A DNA stretch of 22,422 nt from CAYJAD01 sp964369995 (GTDB lineage Bacteria; Desulfobacterota; Desulfovibrionia; Desulfovibrionales; Desulfovibrionaceae): assembly GCA_964369995.1 (NCBI GenBank), contig CAYJHH010000035.1, positions 1-22,422 on the forward strand. Reading direction: 5' to 3'. The position numbers and the translations under genes were made by a program. Of this stretch, positions 7,971 to 16,974 are shown in pieces. Numbering within the stretch: the stretch's first letter is position 1; each line of letters begins with the position of its first letter. Below the pieces are notes generated by a model that searched no databases, was not told the origin of the DNA, and saw nothing but the letters and a program-made list of their open reading frames with translations.

Positions 7971-9307
7971 TATGCCAAGGCTCCTACAATATTCTTAAAA
8001 TCATCGCCGCGTTGCATATAGTTGGCATACAAGTCAAAGGACGAAGTGGCCGGTGCCAAAAGAACTACATCTCCCGCCGTGGCTTGGTCATGGGCATGGT
8101 GCACCGCTTCCGCCAAAGTGGCGAACCACACCAATGGAACACTGTTTTCCCAAGCCTGCACAAAGTAGTTTTCGCTGGCACCAAAACCCACCACGCCCTT
8201 GACGTTGTTTTGCAAAAGCGGCACTAAGGAGGCTAAATCTCCCCCCTTAAATTTTCCGCCGCACAGTAAAAACACGGGTTTATCAAAAGATTGTAAAGCC
8301 ACGCGCATGGCATCCACCGTGGTGCATTTGGAATCATTCACATACAGCACCTCATGCAATTCACGCACGCGCTCAAGTCTATGAGGCAAGGGCGCAAAAG
8401 CGGCCACGGCCTTTTGAGCTTGCTCCAAATGAACACCAAGGTGCGATACAGCAAGCCACGCTGCTTCAATGTTCAGGGCATTGTGCGCTCCCAAAAGCAA
8501 TGTATTAGGGAAGTTTTGCGCATCTTTTTCAAAGAAAATCTTTTGTGCCTTCAAAGCATATTTTTGCGCCAAAGGCTGCAAGGATGCGTGTAAAATAGCT
8601 ATATCTTCCGCGCCTTGGCAGGCAAAAAGTTGCATTTTTGCTTCTTCATACTCTTGCATATCTGCATGATAATCCAGATGATTTTCTGTAATATTCAAGA
8701 GCATGGCCACATGCGGACGAAAAGTAGAACACCCTTGTAATTGAAAACTTGATACTTCCAGTACCACGGCATCGGCGCGTAAGCCTGTTTTGATAACATC
8801 CAAAATATATTCACTGAGCGGTGTGCCGATATTGCCCCCAAGGAAAACCATTTTCCCTGCAGCTTCGAGCATTTCTGCCGCCACAGACACGGTGGTGGTT
8901 TTACCGCTGGTACCGGTTATGGCTAAAACAGGCTCGCCCGTAAGGTGGCGCCATGCCAATTCCATTTCAGAAAGCACTTCAGGCATGCGGCCTTGGGCAT
9001 CGGCGCTGAGCATGGGTAAAATGCCAGCAATGGGAATGCCAGGACTGGGAATCACATAATCCATGCCCACAAAATGCTCTGCACCATGCTGCGCATGCAA
9101 AATGGTAACGCCTTGTTTTTCCACCTCAGCACGAAAATCATCATACACACGCGTACTATCTTGCTCTATCAAAGTAGTATGTACACCACGCGCCACAAGC
9201 AAACGCACTGCGGCCATGCCAGAACGCCCAGCGCCCAAAACCACAGCCTTTTGACCAGCGGTCACCATGTTTGACAAATTTTCTTCTTTTTGTGTTGATG
9301 CTTGCAT
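7970..9307 (-). CDS. murD: UDP-N-acetylmuramoylalanine-D-glutamate ligase MurD
   Basis: MurD adds D-glutamate to UDP-MurNAc-L-Ala with ATP in the cytoplasm. The 445-residue product has the N-terminal nucleotide-binding motif VVLGAGRSGMAAVRLL (22-37), the ATP loop TGTSGKTTT (131-139), NITENHLDYH in the central domain, NDSKCTT with neighbouring residues in the C-terminal domain, and APATSSFDLYANYMQRGDDF at the end, the MurD version of the family's SFDxFxxFxxRGD motif. ATG 9307 has AAGGGG about 8 bases upstream. It lies 12 bases after mraY and its stop overlaps the ftsW start by one base. Mur ligase membership is certain; MurD follows from the C-terminal motif and the cluster position. Confidence 0.97.
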   Translation of the reverse strand: MQASTQKEENLSNMVTAGQKAVVLGAGRSGMAAVRLLVARGVHTTLIEQDSTRVYDDFRAEVEKQGVTILHAQHGAEHFVGMDYVIPSPGIPIAGILPMLSADAQGRMPEVLSEMELAWRHLTGEPVLAITGTSGKTTTVSVAAEMLEAAGKMVFLGGNIGTPLSEYILDVIKTGLRADAVVLEVSSFQLQGCSTFRPHVAMLLNITENHLDYHADMQEYEEAKMQLFACQGAEDIAILHASLQPLAQKYALKAQKIFFEKDAQNFPNTLLLGAHNALNIEAAWLAVSHLGVHLEQAQKAVAAFAPLPHRLERVRELHEVLYVNDSKCTTVDAMRVALQSFDKPVFLLCGGKFKGGDLASLVPLLQNNVKGVVGFGASENYFVQAWENSVPLVWFATLAEAVHHAHDQATAGDVVLLAPATSSFDLYANYMQRGDDFKNIVGALA

Positions 9308-9319
9308 TGTTATCCCCTT

Positions 9320-10396
9320 TTAGCGAAGCTTGAGCACAGAAAGAGCCACAAAGCCCAAAAGCACAGAAGTTATCCAAAAACGAATAATAATTTTGGATTC
9401 CGGCACGCCTTTCAATTCAAAGTGATGGTGCAAAGGCGCCATACGAAAAATACGTTTGCCGCCGCTCCATTTAAAATACCCCACCTGTAAAATCACCGAT
9501 AAGGTTTCCACCACAAAAAGTCCGCCCAACAATACCAAGAGAAGTTCTTGCTTGCACAGCATGGCCAAAAAGCCCAAAGCGCCGCCCAGCGCCAACGAGC
9601 CCACATCACCCATGAACACCTGCGCGGGGTAAGCATTATACCACAAAAACCCTAATCCGGCGCCCACAAGGGCTGCAGAAAAGACCGTTATCTCTCCCAT
9701 GCCGGGTATATATTGTATGAGCAAATATTCTGAAAATTTTATATTTCCTGTTACATAAATAAAGACAGACAGCACCGCCGCCGCCACAATGGTGGGACCA
9801 ATGGCCAGGCCGTCTAAACCGTCGGTAAGATTCACCCCATTGGACGCTCCCACCATGATGATGACGCCAAAGGGTATGTACCACCAGCCAAGATCAGGCG
9901 AGAGTTGCTTGAAAAAAGGTACAGCTAAAGTGGTGGTAAAATCCGGCTGTAAAACCAAAGCAATGACGGCAATGGAAGAAACAAAAATTTGCCCCAAAGC
10001 CTTAGCTAATGGACTGATACCTTTATTTTTCTTACCGCGGATTTTCACCATATCATCAATAAAGCCCACAAGGCCAAAACCCACAAAAACAAAAAGCACT
10101 AACCATAAGTAAATATTACGTAAATCTCCCCAAAGCAAACAAGACACCACCAAGGAGAAAATTATCAATACGCCGCCCATGGTGGGGGTTCCGGCTTTGG
10201 AAATATGCGTTTGCACATCTTCATGTATGGGTTGACCAAATTTTAAACGGCGTAACCAACGGATAAACATGGGGCCTACCACAATGGAAATAAGCAATGC
10301 CGTCACCATGGCCCACGCAGCACGAAATGTGATGTAGCGAAAGACGTTGAGCGCCGCAAATTCTGAGGCCCATGGAACTAAAAAATTATAAAGCAT
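9320..10396 (-). CDS. mraY: Phospho-N-acetylmuramoyl-pentapeptide-transferase MraY
   Basis: MraY couples UDP-MurNAc-pentapeptide to undecaprenyl phosphate, forming lipid I at the cytoplasmic membrane. Numbered from the chosen ATG, the polytopic 358-residue protein has HISKAGTPTMGG near 64-75, the Asp pair DD at 114-115 in GFIDDMVK, NLTDGLDGLAIG at about 189-200, FMGDVGS with Asp264, and the loop HHHFELKGVPE at about 323-333; these are the diagnostic MraY active-site blocks. The frame continues to a GTG seven codons upstream, but ATG 10396 has GGGGAG five bases upstream and gives the usual family length and N-terminus (MLYNFLVPW), so it is preferred. The start overlaps the murF 3' end by 11 bases. 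Confidence 0.97.
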   Translation of the reverse strand: MLYNFLVPWASEFAALNVFRYITFRAAWAMVTALLISIVVGPMFIRWLRRLKFGQPIHEDVQTHISKAGTPTMGGVLIIFSLVVSCLLWGDLRNIYLWLVLFVFVGFGLVGFIDDMVKIRGKKNKGISPLAKALGQIFVSSIAVIALVLQPDFTTTLAVPFFKQLSPDLGWWYIPFGVIIMVGASNGVNLTDGLDGLAIGPTIVAAAVLSVFIYVTGNIKFSEYLLIQYIPGMGEITVFSAALVGAGLGFLWYNAYPAQVFMGDVGSLALGGALGFLAMLCKQELLLVLLGGLFVVETLSVILQVGYFKWSGGKRIFRMAPLHHHFELKGVPESKIIIRFWITSVLLGFVALSVLKLR

Positions 10397-11900
10397 GCTC
10401 ACTCCCCGCTGTGCCACTCACAGCTTCTCGTGCGTATATATGTATTATATCAACCAATTCTTCCAATTTATTGGAGCGTGACCCTTTGCACAGCACATAT
10501 CCCGGACGCAAGCGTCGCTTAGACCAATGATGGGTGAAATTCGACACATTTTTCACCTGTACAAAGGTGCCGGCATAGCCCTCTTGTCGCATGGCTTTGT
10601 GCACCACATCCCCATAAGAACCTGTCCAAAAAATATCCTGTATGCCGCTTTGCGCCAGAAAAACACCCAAGGAGGCATGTTCTTTTTCCGCCTCAGCGCC
10701 CAATTCTCCCATGGCGCCTAAAACGGCATAACAAGGCAAATGTTCCGCCTGCGCCATTTCCATGGCAGCTAGGAGCATGCGCTTCATGGATAAGGGGTTA
10801 GCATTGTAACTATCGTCAATAATGTGCCATGCGCCCACGCTTTGGGCGTGAAAGCGTTGCTGAGGTAAGGCCGCTTGCAAAAAGCCTTGCTGTACATGGT
10901 ACATATCCAGCCCCAGAGCTTCGGCCACAGCCACAATGGCCGCCACATTTTCTGCCCCATAGGAACCATAAAAAGGTGCAAGCACTTCAAAGCGCTGACC
11001 AGCGCCACTGCCATCCAATGCCTTACGCACAGCATATTTGCCCTTGCCACCTGTGGCCTCAGCCGCTTCAGTGGCATTGAGCCCTGGCCCTTTACCCATA
11101 CGCACACGCCCTAAATAGGTGGCTGTATACGTGGCTTCAGGGGCATTTTCTGCCGAAAAATACTGCACAGCAGGAAAAATTTCATGGGCCTTTTGACTTA
11201 AGTCAGCATAATCGGCACTGACAAAAGCGCGCCCGCCCGCTTGAGGACTGAGCACATGGGCTAAAAGGCGGCTTTTATGATGGGCTACACCCTGCTCGCC
11301 AAGGCCTTCCGTATGCGCGGCGCCCACATTGAGCACCAAGGCCACATGGGGCTGTAAAATGGCGCCTAAAATGTCCATATCATGCGCTTGGCTTATGCCC
11401 ACTTCCATAACCCAAATATCTTCTTCACCCGAAGTGGCCAAAACAGAAAGGGGCATGCCTATTTGATTATTAAAATTCAAAATATTACGCGCAACTTTTT
11501 TACCGGAGGCTGCCAAAACATCAGCTAGTACTTCTTTGACGGTGGTTTTACCGGCGCTACCCGTCACTGCCACCACTTTACCGCCCTTTTGCACAAATTC
11601 ATGACGCCAAGCCTGCGCCAATGCGCCCAAAGCCACCACAGTATCTTCTGCCACCCATTGTGGCACGGCAAGATCCGGCAAGGGACGCGAAACCAAAAGA
11701 GCCACAGCCCCATCTTGCACAGCTTGAGCGGCAAAATCATGCCCATCAAAGCGCGCGCCTTCAATGCACACAAAAAGAGCCCCGGGGGTTACATCCTTGG
11801 TGTCCCGGCATACGGAAGAAATGATAAGCTCTTCCTTACCCTGTAAACCCACACAAGGCAGGTTGCACATGGTGGCTATTTGCTGCAAACTTACACGCAC
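10386..11900 (-). CDS. murF: UDP-N-acetylmuramoyl-tripeptide-D-alanyl-D-alanine ligase MurF
   Basis: MurF adds the D-Ala-D-Ala dipeptide to complete cytoplasmic UDP-MurNAc-pentapeptide. Motifs seen are SSVCRDTKDVTPGALFVCIEG in the N-terminal domain, the ATP loop VTGSAGKTTVKE, NFNNQIGMPLSVL, the central HTEGLGEQG, DDSYNANPLSMKR and YAVLGAMGELGAEAEKEH, typical of MurF. A TTG two codons further upstream is possible, but AGGAG lies eight bases before GTG 11900 and only two before the TTG, so GTG is chosen (504 residues). That is longer than the roughly 450 of E. coli MurF; the excess is partly a Gly/Ala/Lys-rich insert at about residues 267-302, before the PFYGSYGAEN block. It overlaps murE by 10 bases and mraY by 11. 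Confidence 0.96.
   Translation of the reverse strand: MRVSLQQIATMCNLPCVGLQGKEELIISSVCRDTKDVTPGALFVCIEGARFDGHDFAAQAVQDGAVALLVSRPLPDLAVPQWVAEDTVVALGALAQAWRHEFVQKGGKVVAVTGSAGKTTVKEVLADVLAASGKKVARNILNFNNQIGMPLSVLATSGEEDIWVMEVGISQAHDMDILGAILQPHVALVLNVGAAHTEGLGEQGVAHHKSRLLAHVLSPQAGGRAFVSADYADLSQKAHEIFPAVQYFSAENAPEATYTATYLGRVRMGKGPGLNATEAAEATGGKGKYAVRKALDGSGAGQRFEVLAPFYGSYGAENVAAIVAVAEALGLDMYHVQQGFLQAALPQQRFHAQSVGAWHIIDDSYNANPLSMKRMLLAAMEMAQAEHLPCYAVLGAMGELGAEAEKEHASLGVFLAQSGIQDIFWTGSYGDVVHKAMRQEGYAGTFVQVKNVSNFTHHWSKRRLRPGYVLCKGSRSNKLEELVDIIHIYAREAVSGTAGSEHAL
10402..10407 (-). promoter_or_regulatory. Ribosome-binding site that fixes the mraY start
   Basis: GGGGAG on the minus strand ends five bases before the ATG at 10396. 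It lies inside the murF coding region, so ribosomes finishing murF are already at this site. It favours the 358-residue MraY over the version that begins seven codons earlier at a GTG. Confidence 0.7.
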
Positions 11901-13414
11901 TGACAAAGCTCCTGTACTGTCTTTTGATCGCTGTAAGGATACTTGGTATCCCCTATAATTTGATAGTCTTCATGCCCTTTACCGGCAATGAGTACGGCGG
12001 CATGCTCACCGGCCTTGCTGGCTTCTTCCCATAATTGCAAGGCTTTTTGTGTGGCCAAGCGGCGATCCACTTCCACAAAAATTTCTGCCGCACCCTGTTG
12101 TAAGCCGGGTAGCACATCATCCAAAATGGCTTGCGGATCTTCACGGCGCGGATTATCTGAGGTGAGCACTGCCACTTGTGATAAAGCCGCCACAGCTGCG
12201 CCCATGAGCGGACGTTTGCTTCTGTCTCTATTGCCACCGCAACCAAAAACCGTAATGATTTTTGTAAATCCTGCCCCTTGCAAGGCTTGTAGCACATTGG
12301 TCAAGGCATCAGGTGTATGGGCATAATCCACAAAAACATCCATATTTTTTGCATTTTGCACGCGCTCAAGACGACCGCACACGCCGTGAAAATGCGCCAA
12401 ATGCTGCAAATCTTTTACGGCTACGCCCATGGCTAAAGCTATACTTTGCACAGCAAGAAGATTGGCGGCATTAAAGGCTCCCACTAAAGGAGAATGCAAT
12501 TCCCAAACCTGCGCTCCTTGTGCTCCTTGAGAGCCTTCAGCACCCGTCAACTGCATGCGTAAATGCAAACCCTTGGTGGACATGGAGCACATATGCCCCT
12601 GCACATGATGGGCAGCGCGTGCCTTTTCAGCTTGCTCATGCAAAGCAAAGGAATAGCCCTTACTATTGCCTTGCATACGTTGTATAAGCGTGCGCCCATA
12701 CGCATCATCCCCATTGATGGCAAAAGCCTTTCGCGCTGGCTCAGCCTTGGTAAATAACAAGGCCTTGGCTTCAAAATACGAATCCATGTCCTTGTGATAA
12801 TCCAAATGATCTTGGGTCAAATTGCTAAAAACAGCGCCGGAAAAATGCACGCCACCCACGCGTTCTTGTTCTAAAGCGTGAGAAGACACTTCCATGATGA
12901 CATAACGCACTCCGGCCTTATGCATGCGCGAAAGCAAAGCATGCACTGTAATGCTATCGGGAGTTGTTAAAGGCGCCGCTTCTTCAAAGCCCGGCCAACG
13001 ATAGCTCACCGTACCCATGACGCCCACCTTATGCCCAAGGCTTGCAAATAAATGCTCCAGCAAATAGGCCATGGTGGTTTTGCCATTGGTACCCGTCACT
13101 CCCACAACCTGCATATCTTGCCAAATATCTTCCGTGCCATGATATGCCGAAGCCAAAGCCCATTGCGCAGTGCGAGGCTCTTCATGGCTTACAAAAGTGC
13201 ATTGTGGATACTGCTCCCTGTACTGCTGTGCTATGGCCTCTGGACACAGCACAAAAGCTGCGCCTGCGGCTATGGCCGCGTTAATATAAGCAGCGCCGTC
13301 GGCTTCACTGCCGGCTATGGCAAGAAAAATTTCGCCGCCTTGCACCTTACGCGAATCTGCCACCACGGGATTATTGCCCTGACGCGCCACCATAAGTAAT
13401 TCTGAAAATTGCAT
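11891..13414 (-). CDS. murE: UDP-N-acetylmuramoyl-L-alanyl-D-glutamate-2,6-diaminopimelate ligase MurE
   Basis: MurE adds the third stem-peptide residue. The motif DNPR at about 420-423 (LTSDNPRREDP) is the recognised signature of meso-diaminopimelate-adding enzymes, so the wall is expected to be DAP type. Other motifs are DSRKVQGGEIFLAI (20-33), the ATP loop GVTGTNGKTTMAY (105-117), EVSSHALEQERV, NLTQDHLDYHKDM with Lys217 in FEAK as the likely carboxylated lysine, DYAHTPDAL and GKGHEDYQI. The frame is open for 44 codons further upstream inside ftsI, but ATG 13414 has GGAG seven bases upstream, sits one base after the ftsI stop and matches the family N-terminus (507 residues). A short low-complexity stretch near 291-302 (GAEGSQGAQGAQ) is lineage-specific-looking. 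Confidence 0.97.
   Translation of the reverse strand: MQFSELLMVARQGNNPVVADSRKVQGGEIFLAIAGSEADGAAYINAAIAAGAAFVLCPEAIAQQYREQYPQCTFVSHEEPRTAQWALASAYHGTEDIWQDMQVVGVTGTNGKTTMAYLLEHLFASLGHKVGVMGTVSYRWPGFEEAAPLTTPDSITVHALLSRMHKAGVRYVIMEVSSHALEQERVGGVHFSGAVFSNLTQDHLDYHKDMDSYFEAKALLFTKAEPARKAFAINGDDAYGRTLIQRMQGNSKGYSFALHEQAEKARAAHHVQGHMCSMSTKGLHLRMQLTGAEGSQGAQGAQVWELHSPLVGAFNAANLLAVQSIALAMGVAVKDLQHLAHFHGVCGRLERVQNAKNMDVFVDYAHTPDALTNVLQALQGAGFTKIITVFGCGGNRDRSKRPLMGAAVAALSQVAVLTSDNPRREDPQAILDDVLPGLQQGAAEIFVEVDRRLATQKALQLWEEASKAGEHAAVLIAGKGHEDYQIIGDTKYPYSDQKTVQELCQCV
11909..11913 (-). promoter_or_regulatory. Ribosome-binding site that fixes the murF start
   Basis: AGGAG on the minus strand is eight bases before GTG 11900 and only two bases before the alternative TTG 11906. 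The spacing favours the GTG. The site lies within the last codons of murE, which couples the two genes. Confidence 0.7.
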
Positions 13415-13415
13415 A

Positions 13416-15677
13416 TTAATTCTCCGAAAGCTGCAGGTAATATTCTGAACCTTTATCCGTAGGCCAAGTTGAGCCTGCAGAAGGGTATTGGCGTATAACC
13501 CTTTGTCCGTGACCGCGTAAAATAGGTACAATGCCGCCACGAGCAAAAAGCTCTACAGCATTACGCACAGTTTTTCCCACCACATTGGGTACCACAGAAA
13601 CCGCCTTACTTTCTTGACCTGGCAAGGTATTATAAGGCTTGGTTCTTTGAATTTTATGTAAGCTTTTCATGGCAAAAAGCGGTTGTGGCGCTCTGGAGGT
13701 TTTAAAACCACGCGCCGTATTATCAAATTCCGCACCGCGCTTAATGACAGCGCCGCCTCTGGAATTATTTTCAGCATACACCACATCCGGCAAAAGCCCG
13801 TCGTACATGAGCGCCATGCGCGTCACTTCTTGAAAGACCGGCGCCGCCACCACGCCGCCGTATTGATTCTTGGTGGGCTCATCCACCATGACCAAGGTCA
13901 AATAACGCGGCTTGTCTGCAGGAGCAAAGCCCACAAAAGAAGCCATGCGTCCCTCACCATAAGTGCCGGTGGCCTTATCGGCTTTTTGCGCTGTACCCGT
14001 TTTGCCGGCTACCTTAATGCCGGCAATGCGAGCTCTACTGCCGCTACCATCTTCTTCCACCACATCTTGCAGCATACCAAGCACGGATTGCGTCACATCT
14101 TTACGAAAAACTCTATGTATTTTAGGATGCTCTGCCGTATCATTAAGCACTAAACGCAAAGGCTTATACACACCACCATTGATGAGCGTTAAATAGGCTT
14201 GCACCATTTGCAAACCTGTCACCGAAATACTTTGCCCAAAAGACGTACTTAATAAATCTGCCTCAGCCCATTGAGCGGGCTCTCGCAAAATACCTTTGTG
14301 TTCTGCCACAGGCACCACGGTGCGTTGCCCAAAACCTAGTCTGGTAAGATAACGGTGATAGGTTTCAGCGCCCAATTGTTGTCCAATTTTAGCCACGCCA
14401 ATATTACTGGAATAGCGTAATATTTCTGACACAGTCAGGTCTTCTCGCACAGAAGTATCACGAATAACAATATTTTTTGTTTGCCAACGCCCATTTTCAC
14501 AATCAAAAACCGTTTCCGGTGTCACGGTTCCTTGCTGCATGGCCGCCGCCACTAAAAAAGGCTTTAGCGTGGAGCCAGGCTCCAAAGCATCGGTGGCAAG
14601 GCGATTTCTATACTGGCTAGGAGCATAGGTTCTATAAGCATTGGGATTGAAAAATGGATATTGCGCCCAGGCCAAAATGTCGCCATTTTCCACATCTACC
14701 ACCAACACTCCGCCCCAAGCGGCGCCGTATTCGTCCACGGCGGCAGTGATGGCCTCTTCGGCAATAAATTGCATTTGCGAATCCAGCGTAAGCTGAATGG
14801 TCTTGCCTGTGGGCTCATCTTGCCCTTCTGCTTGCAAAAAGAAGCGTCGACCCAGCGCATCTCTTTGTACAGTACGTCTGGCGGGTACCGCCGCCAATTG
14901 CTCGTCAAAGGAACGCTCAATACCTTCCAAACCTTGGTCATCCACACCCACAAAACCTATGAGATGCCCTGCCATTTGCTTGAAAGGGTACACGCGATTA
15001 TATTCTTTAGACAGGCCAATGCCATCCAATTTGGCATCTTGCACCGCTTGAGCTGTGTGATCATCCACCTTACGGGCAAGCCAAATGAATTTACGAGATT
15101 TTTTATTCAATTGCTCGGCTATTTTTTCTGCAGACATGGGTAAGTGAGAAGCCAAAATAGCCGCTGTGCCAGGCACATCTTTCACATCTTGAGGACGAAT
15201 ATAAATGGAACGGCTTTCCACCGAACGCGCAAGCACTTGTCCATTACGGTCTGTAATGGCACCGCGCTTACCGGAAACCAAAACAGAACTCATATATTGC
15301 TGTGAGGCTTTATCAGCAAGGCGTGGGCCTTCCAGCACTTGCACATACCAAGCACGTCCCCACAAACCAATCCACAATAAGGCCAAGCAACCCACCACAA
15401 ATTTAATACGAAAAAGTCCCCAATTAACTTGAGATAAAAAGGCACGCACGTGCTTAAGACGAGACGTGGCAGCTTGAGACTTCGCTTTAGCGCCGCCTTT
15501 GCCCTGCTTGCCCCCCTGACGCGATGGCCGTGAACGCATGCCTAAGGCCGCAGAGCTCGCACCCTCAGGACGGCGACGCCCTTCGGAACGGCCAGCGCCT
15601 TCGGTACGCCGAGTAGTATCTGGCGCACGCTTGCTGCTTTCACGTTTATTTTTTACTTTTTTATGAAAAAATACCAT
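13416..15677 (-). CDS. ftsI: Septal penicillin-binding transpeptidase FtsI (PBP3 type, with PASTA domain)
   Basis: FtsI crosslinks septal peptidoglycan in the periplasm and works with FtsW. The 753-residue class B protein has a basic cytoplasmic tail of about 90 residues, a membrane segment at about 92-110, the dimerisation domain starting with KRGAITDRNGQVLA (137-150), and transpeptidase motifs S369-T-L-K372, S423-S-N425 and K559-T-G561. A single PASTA domain lies near 692-750 (VPNVVGKTVRNAVELF ... YPSAGSTWPTDKGSEYYL). The protein is well over 100 residues longer than E. coli FtsI because of both ends. PASTA-tailed FtsI/Spv-type proteins in dcw clusters are known from Firmicutes and, as I recall, Desulfovibrio. 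ATG 15677 has TAGG upstream; it starts 8 bases after ftsL. Confidence 0.95.
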   Translation of the reverse strand: MVFFHKKVKNKRESSKRAPDTTRRTEGAGRSEGRRRPEGASSAALGMRSRPSRQGGKQGKGGAKAKSQAATSRLKHVRAFLSQVNWGLFRIKFVVGCLALLWIGLWGRAWYVQVLEGPRLADKASQQYMSSVLVSGKRGAITDRNGQVLARSVESRSIYIRPQDVKDVPGTAAILASHLPMSAEKIAEQLNKKSRKFIWLARKVDDHTAQAVQDAKLDGIGLSKEYNRVYPFKQMAGHLIGFVGVDDQGLEGIERSFDEQLAAVPARRTVQRDALGRRFFLQAEGQDEPTGKTIQLTLDSQMQFIAEEAITAAVDEYGAAWGGVLVVDVENGDILAWAQYPFFNPNAYRTYAPSQYRNRLATDALEPGSTLKPFLVAAAMQQGTVTPETVFDCENGRWQTKNIVIRDTSVREDLTVSEILRYSSNIGVAKIGQQLGAETYHRYLTRLGFGQRTVVPVAEHKGILREPAQWAEADLLSTSFGQSISVTGLQMVQAYLTLINGGVYKPLRLVLNDTAEHPKIHRVFRKDVTQSVLGMLQDVVEEDGSGSRARIAGIKVAGKTGTAQKADKATGTYGEGRMASFVGFAPADKPRYLTLVMVDEPTKNQYGGVVAAPVFQEVTRMALMYDGLLPDVVYAENNSRGGAVIKRGAEFDNTARGFKTSRAPQPLFAMKSLHKIQRTKPYNTLPGQESKAVSVVPNVVGKTVRNAVELFARGGIVPILRGHGQRVIRQYPSAGSTWPTDKGSEYYLQLSEN

Positions 15678-15685
15678 AACTTTAC

Positions 15686-15970
15686 CTACATATCTTCACG
15701 CCAACGAACTTGCCCAGGTTCCGGTTGATGCAATTTCAAATCCTTAGCCCTGCGCCCTAACTCTCTGGGAGAAAGTAAATATTCTCGCTCCACTTCCAAT
15801 TTAGTCTTATGTACTTGCTTTTCGCGTAAATCCACCTGCAATGTCGTCATAAAATAACTGATATCTGTACGCTCTATATTTACCCATACAAGCACCAAGG
15901 TCATAATCATGGCCGAAAGTACGCCTATAACCACGCATAGGCGCCACCCATTTCTTTCCCCTTGCAGCAT
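15686..15970 (-). CDS. ftsL: Cell division protein FtsL-like
   Basis: This small bitopic protein of 94 residues occupies the ftsL position between rsmH and ftsI. It has a short cytoplasmic N-terminus, one membrane segment at about 10-30 (RLCVVIGVLSAMIMTLVLVWV), and a charged, heptad-like helix (about 31-75) consistent with the FtsL/FtsB-type coiled coil that joins FtsQ and activates FtsW-FtsI. Sequence conservation in this family is low, so the call rests on topology, size and location. ATG 15970 forms a TAATG overlap with the rsmH stop and has GAGG about seven bases upstream. Confidence 0.85.
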   Translation of the reverse strand: MLQGERNGWRLCVVIGVLSAMIMTLVLVWVNIERTDISYFMTTLQVDLREKQVHKTKLEVEREYLLSPRELGRRAKDLKLHQPEPGQVRWREDM

Positions 15971-16953
15971 TACTGCGCCTCAACAATTTTTTCCACAGCG
16001 CGTAATTTGGCACTGCTTGAGCGAGAGTTTTTCTGCAATTCTTCGGGAGATGCAGTGACAGGTTTTTTATGGATAATACGCACTTCTGGCTTATGACCAC
16101 AGCGGCAACGCATAATATGACGCGGGCAACGGCAACCCTCAGCCCAGTAACGCATGCTTTGCTTCACCATGCGATCTTCTAAGGAATGAAAACAAATAAC
16201 AGCCAAACGCCCGCCCACCTTAAGGCGCTTAAGCACAGCGTCTAAAAATCTTTGTAATTCACCAAGCTCATCATTCACCACCATGCGCAAAGCCTGAAAG
16301 GTGCGCGTGGCAGGATGATTGCGCGATTTGGCGCGCCACGCAGGTGGATAGGCATTATAGACAATATTAGCCAGCTCCGAGGTGGTATCAATGCTCTTTT
16401 TTTGGCGCGCTTCCACAATGGCGCGGGCAATGCGCCCAGCTTGCGGATCTTCACTGAGGCGCTGCAAATGCTCTTTAAGCACCTCAAAGCGCTCTTTATT
16501 CACCAAATGCCATGCAGACTCATGCGCATCTTGATTCATACGCATATCAAGGGGGCCATCGGCATTAAAGCTAAAACCGCGCTCTGCCATGTCTATTTGC
16601 ATGGAAGAAACACCAATATCTATGAGCGCGCCGTCAATTTTATCCCAACCAAGACTATCTAAAGCCTGCTCAAATTCACTATAGCGCGTATGAAAATAAT
16701 GCACATTGTCCCCGTAAGGAGCCAAAGTGATCTTGGCACGCTCTAAGGCATTTTCATCTCTATCAAGGCCGCATAACTGTGCACTGCCACCTTGCGCCTC
16801 TATTTGTTGCAAGAGGGCAAGACTATGCCCCCCAAGCCCTAAGGTGCCGTCTAAATAACGACCTCCGGCCTTGGGTGAAAGCGCCTCAAGCACCTCGTTC
16901 ACAAGAACAGGCACGTGGGCAGCATCATGCATTCTGGGTGTGGTCTCAGCCAT
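15970..16953 (-). CDS. rsmH: 16S rRNA (cytosine1402-N4)-methyltransferase RsmH (MraW)
   Basis: RsmH is the SAM-dependent enzyme that methylates N4 of C1402 in 16S rRNA. The 327-residue product shows HVPVLVNEVLEAL, the SAM motif YLDGTLGLGGHS, DIGVSSMQID followed by GFSF and GPLDMRMN, ALRMVVNDELGEL, and CFHSLEDRMVKQ, all canonical MraW blocks. A Cys-rich segment (GCRCPRHIMRCRCG) lies before the conserved HKKPVTAS tail. The frame extends six codons upstream to a TTG, but ATG 16953 has AAAGGG eight bases upstream and is preferred. The gene starts 21 bases after mraZ and overlaps ftsL by one base, the usual start of a dcw cluster. Confidence 0.97.
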   Translation of the reverse strand: MAETTPRMHDAAHVPVLVNEVLEALSPKAGGRYLDGTLGLGGHSLALLQQIEAQGGSAQLCGLDRDENALERAKITLAPYGDNVHYFHTRYSEFEQALDSLGWDKIDGALIDIGVSSMQIDMAERGFSFNADGPLDMRMNQDAHESAWHLVNKERFEVLKEHLQRLSEDPQAGRIARAIVEARQKKSIDTTSELANIVYNAYPPAWRAKSRNHPATRTFQALRMVVNDELGELQRFLDAVLKRLKVGGRLAVICFHSLEDRMVKQSMRYWAEGCRCPRHIMRCRCGHKPEVRIIHKKPVTASPEELQKNSRSSSAKLRAVEKIVEAQ

Positions 16954-16974
16954 ATAAATTACCCTTTGCAAAAA

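Noticed and set aside
12508..12540. Short GCTCCTTG-type tandem repeat as a microsatellite or phase-variation site in murE
   Set aside because: Only about two imperfect copies, in frame within a coding region; too little to claim instability.
13415..13546. N-terminal extension of MurE by 44 codons
   Set aside because: It overlaps the C-terminal PASTA domain of FtsI by 131 bases; the ATG at 13414 has a good ribosome site and the family N-terminus.
16954..16971. TTG start six codons upstream for RsmH
   Set aside because: The ATG at 16953 has AAAGGG at eight bases, and this ribosome site would lie inside the longer version.
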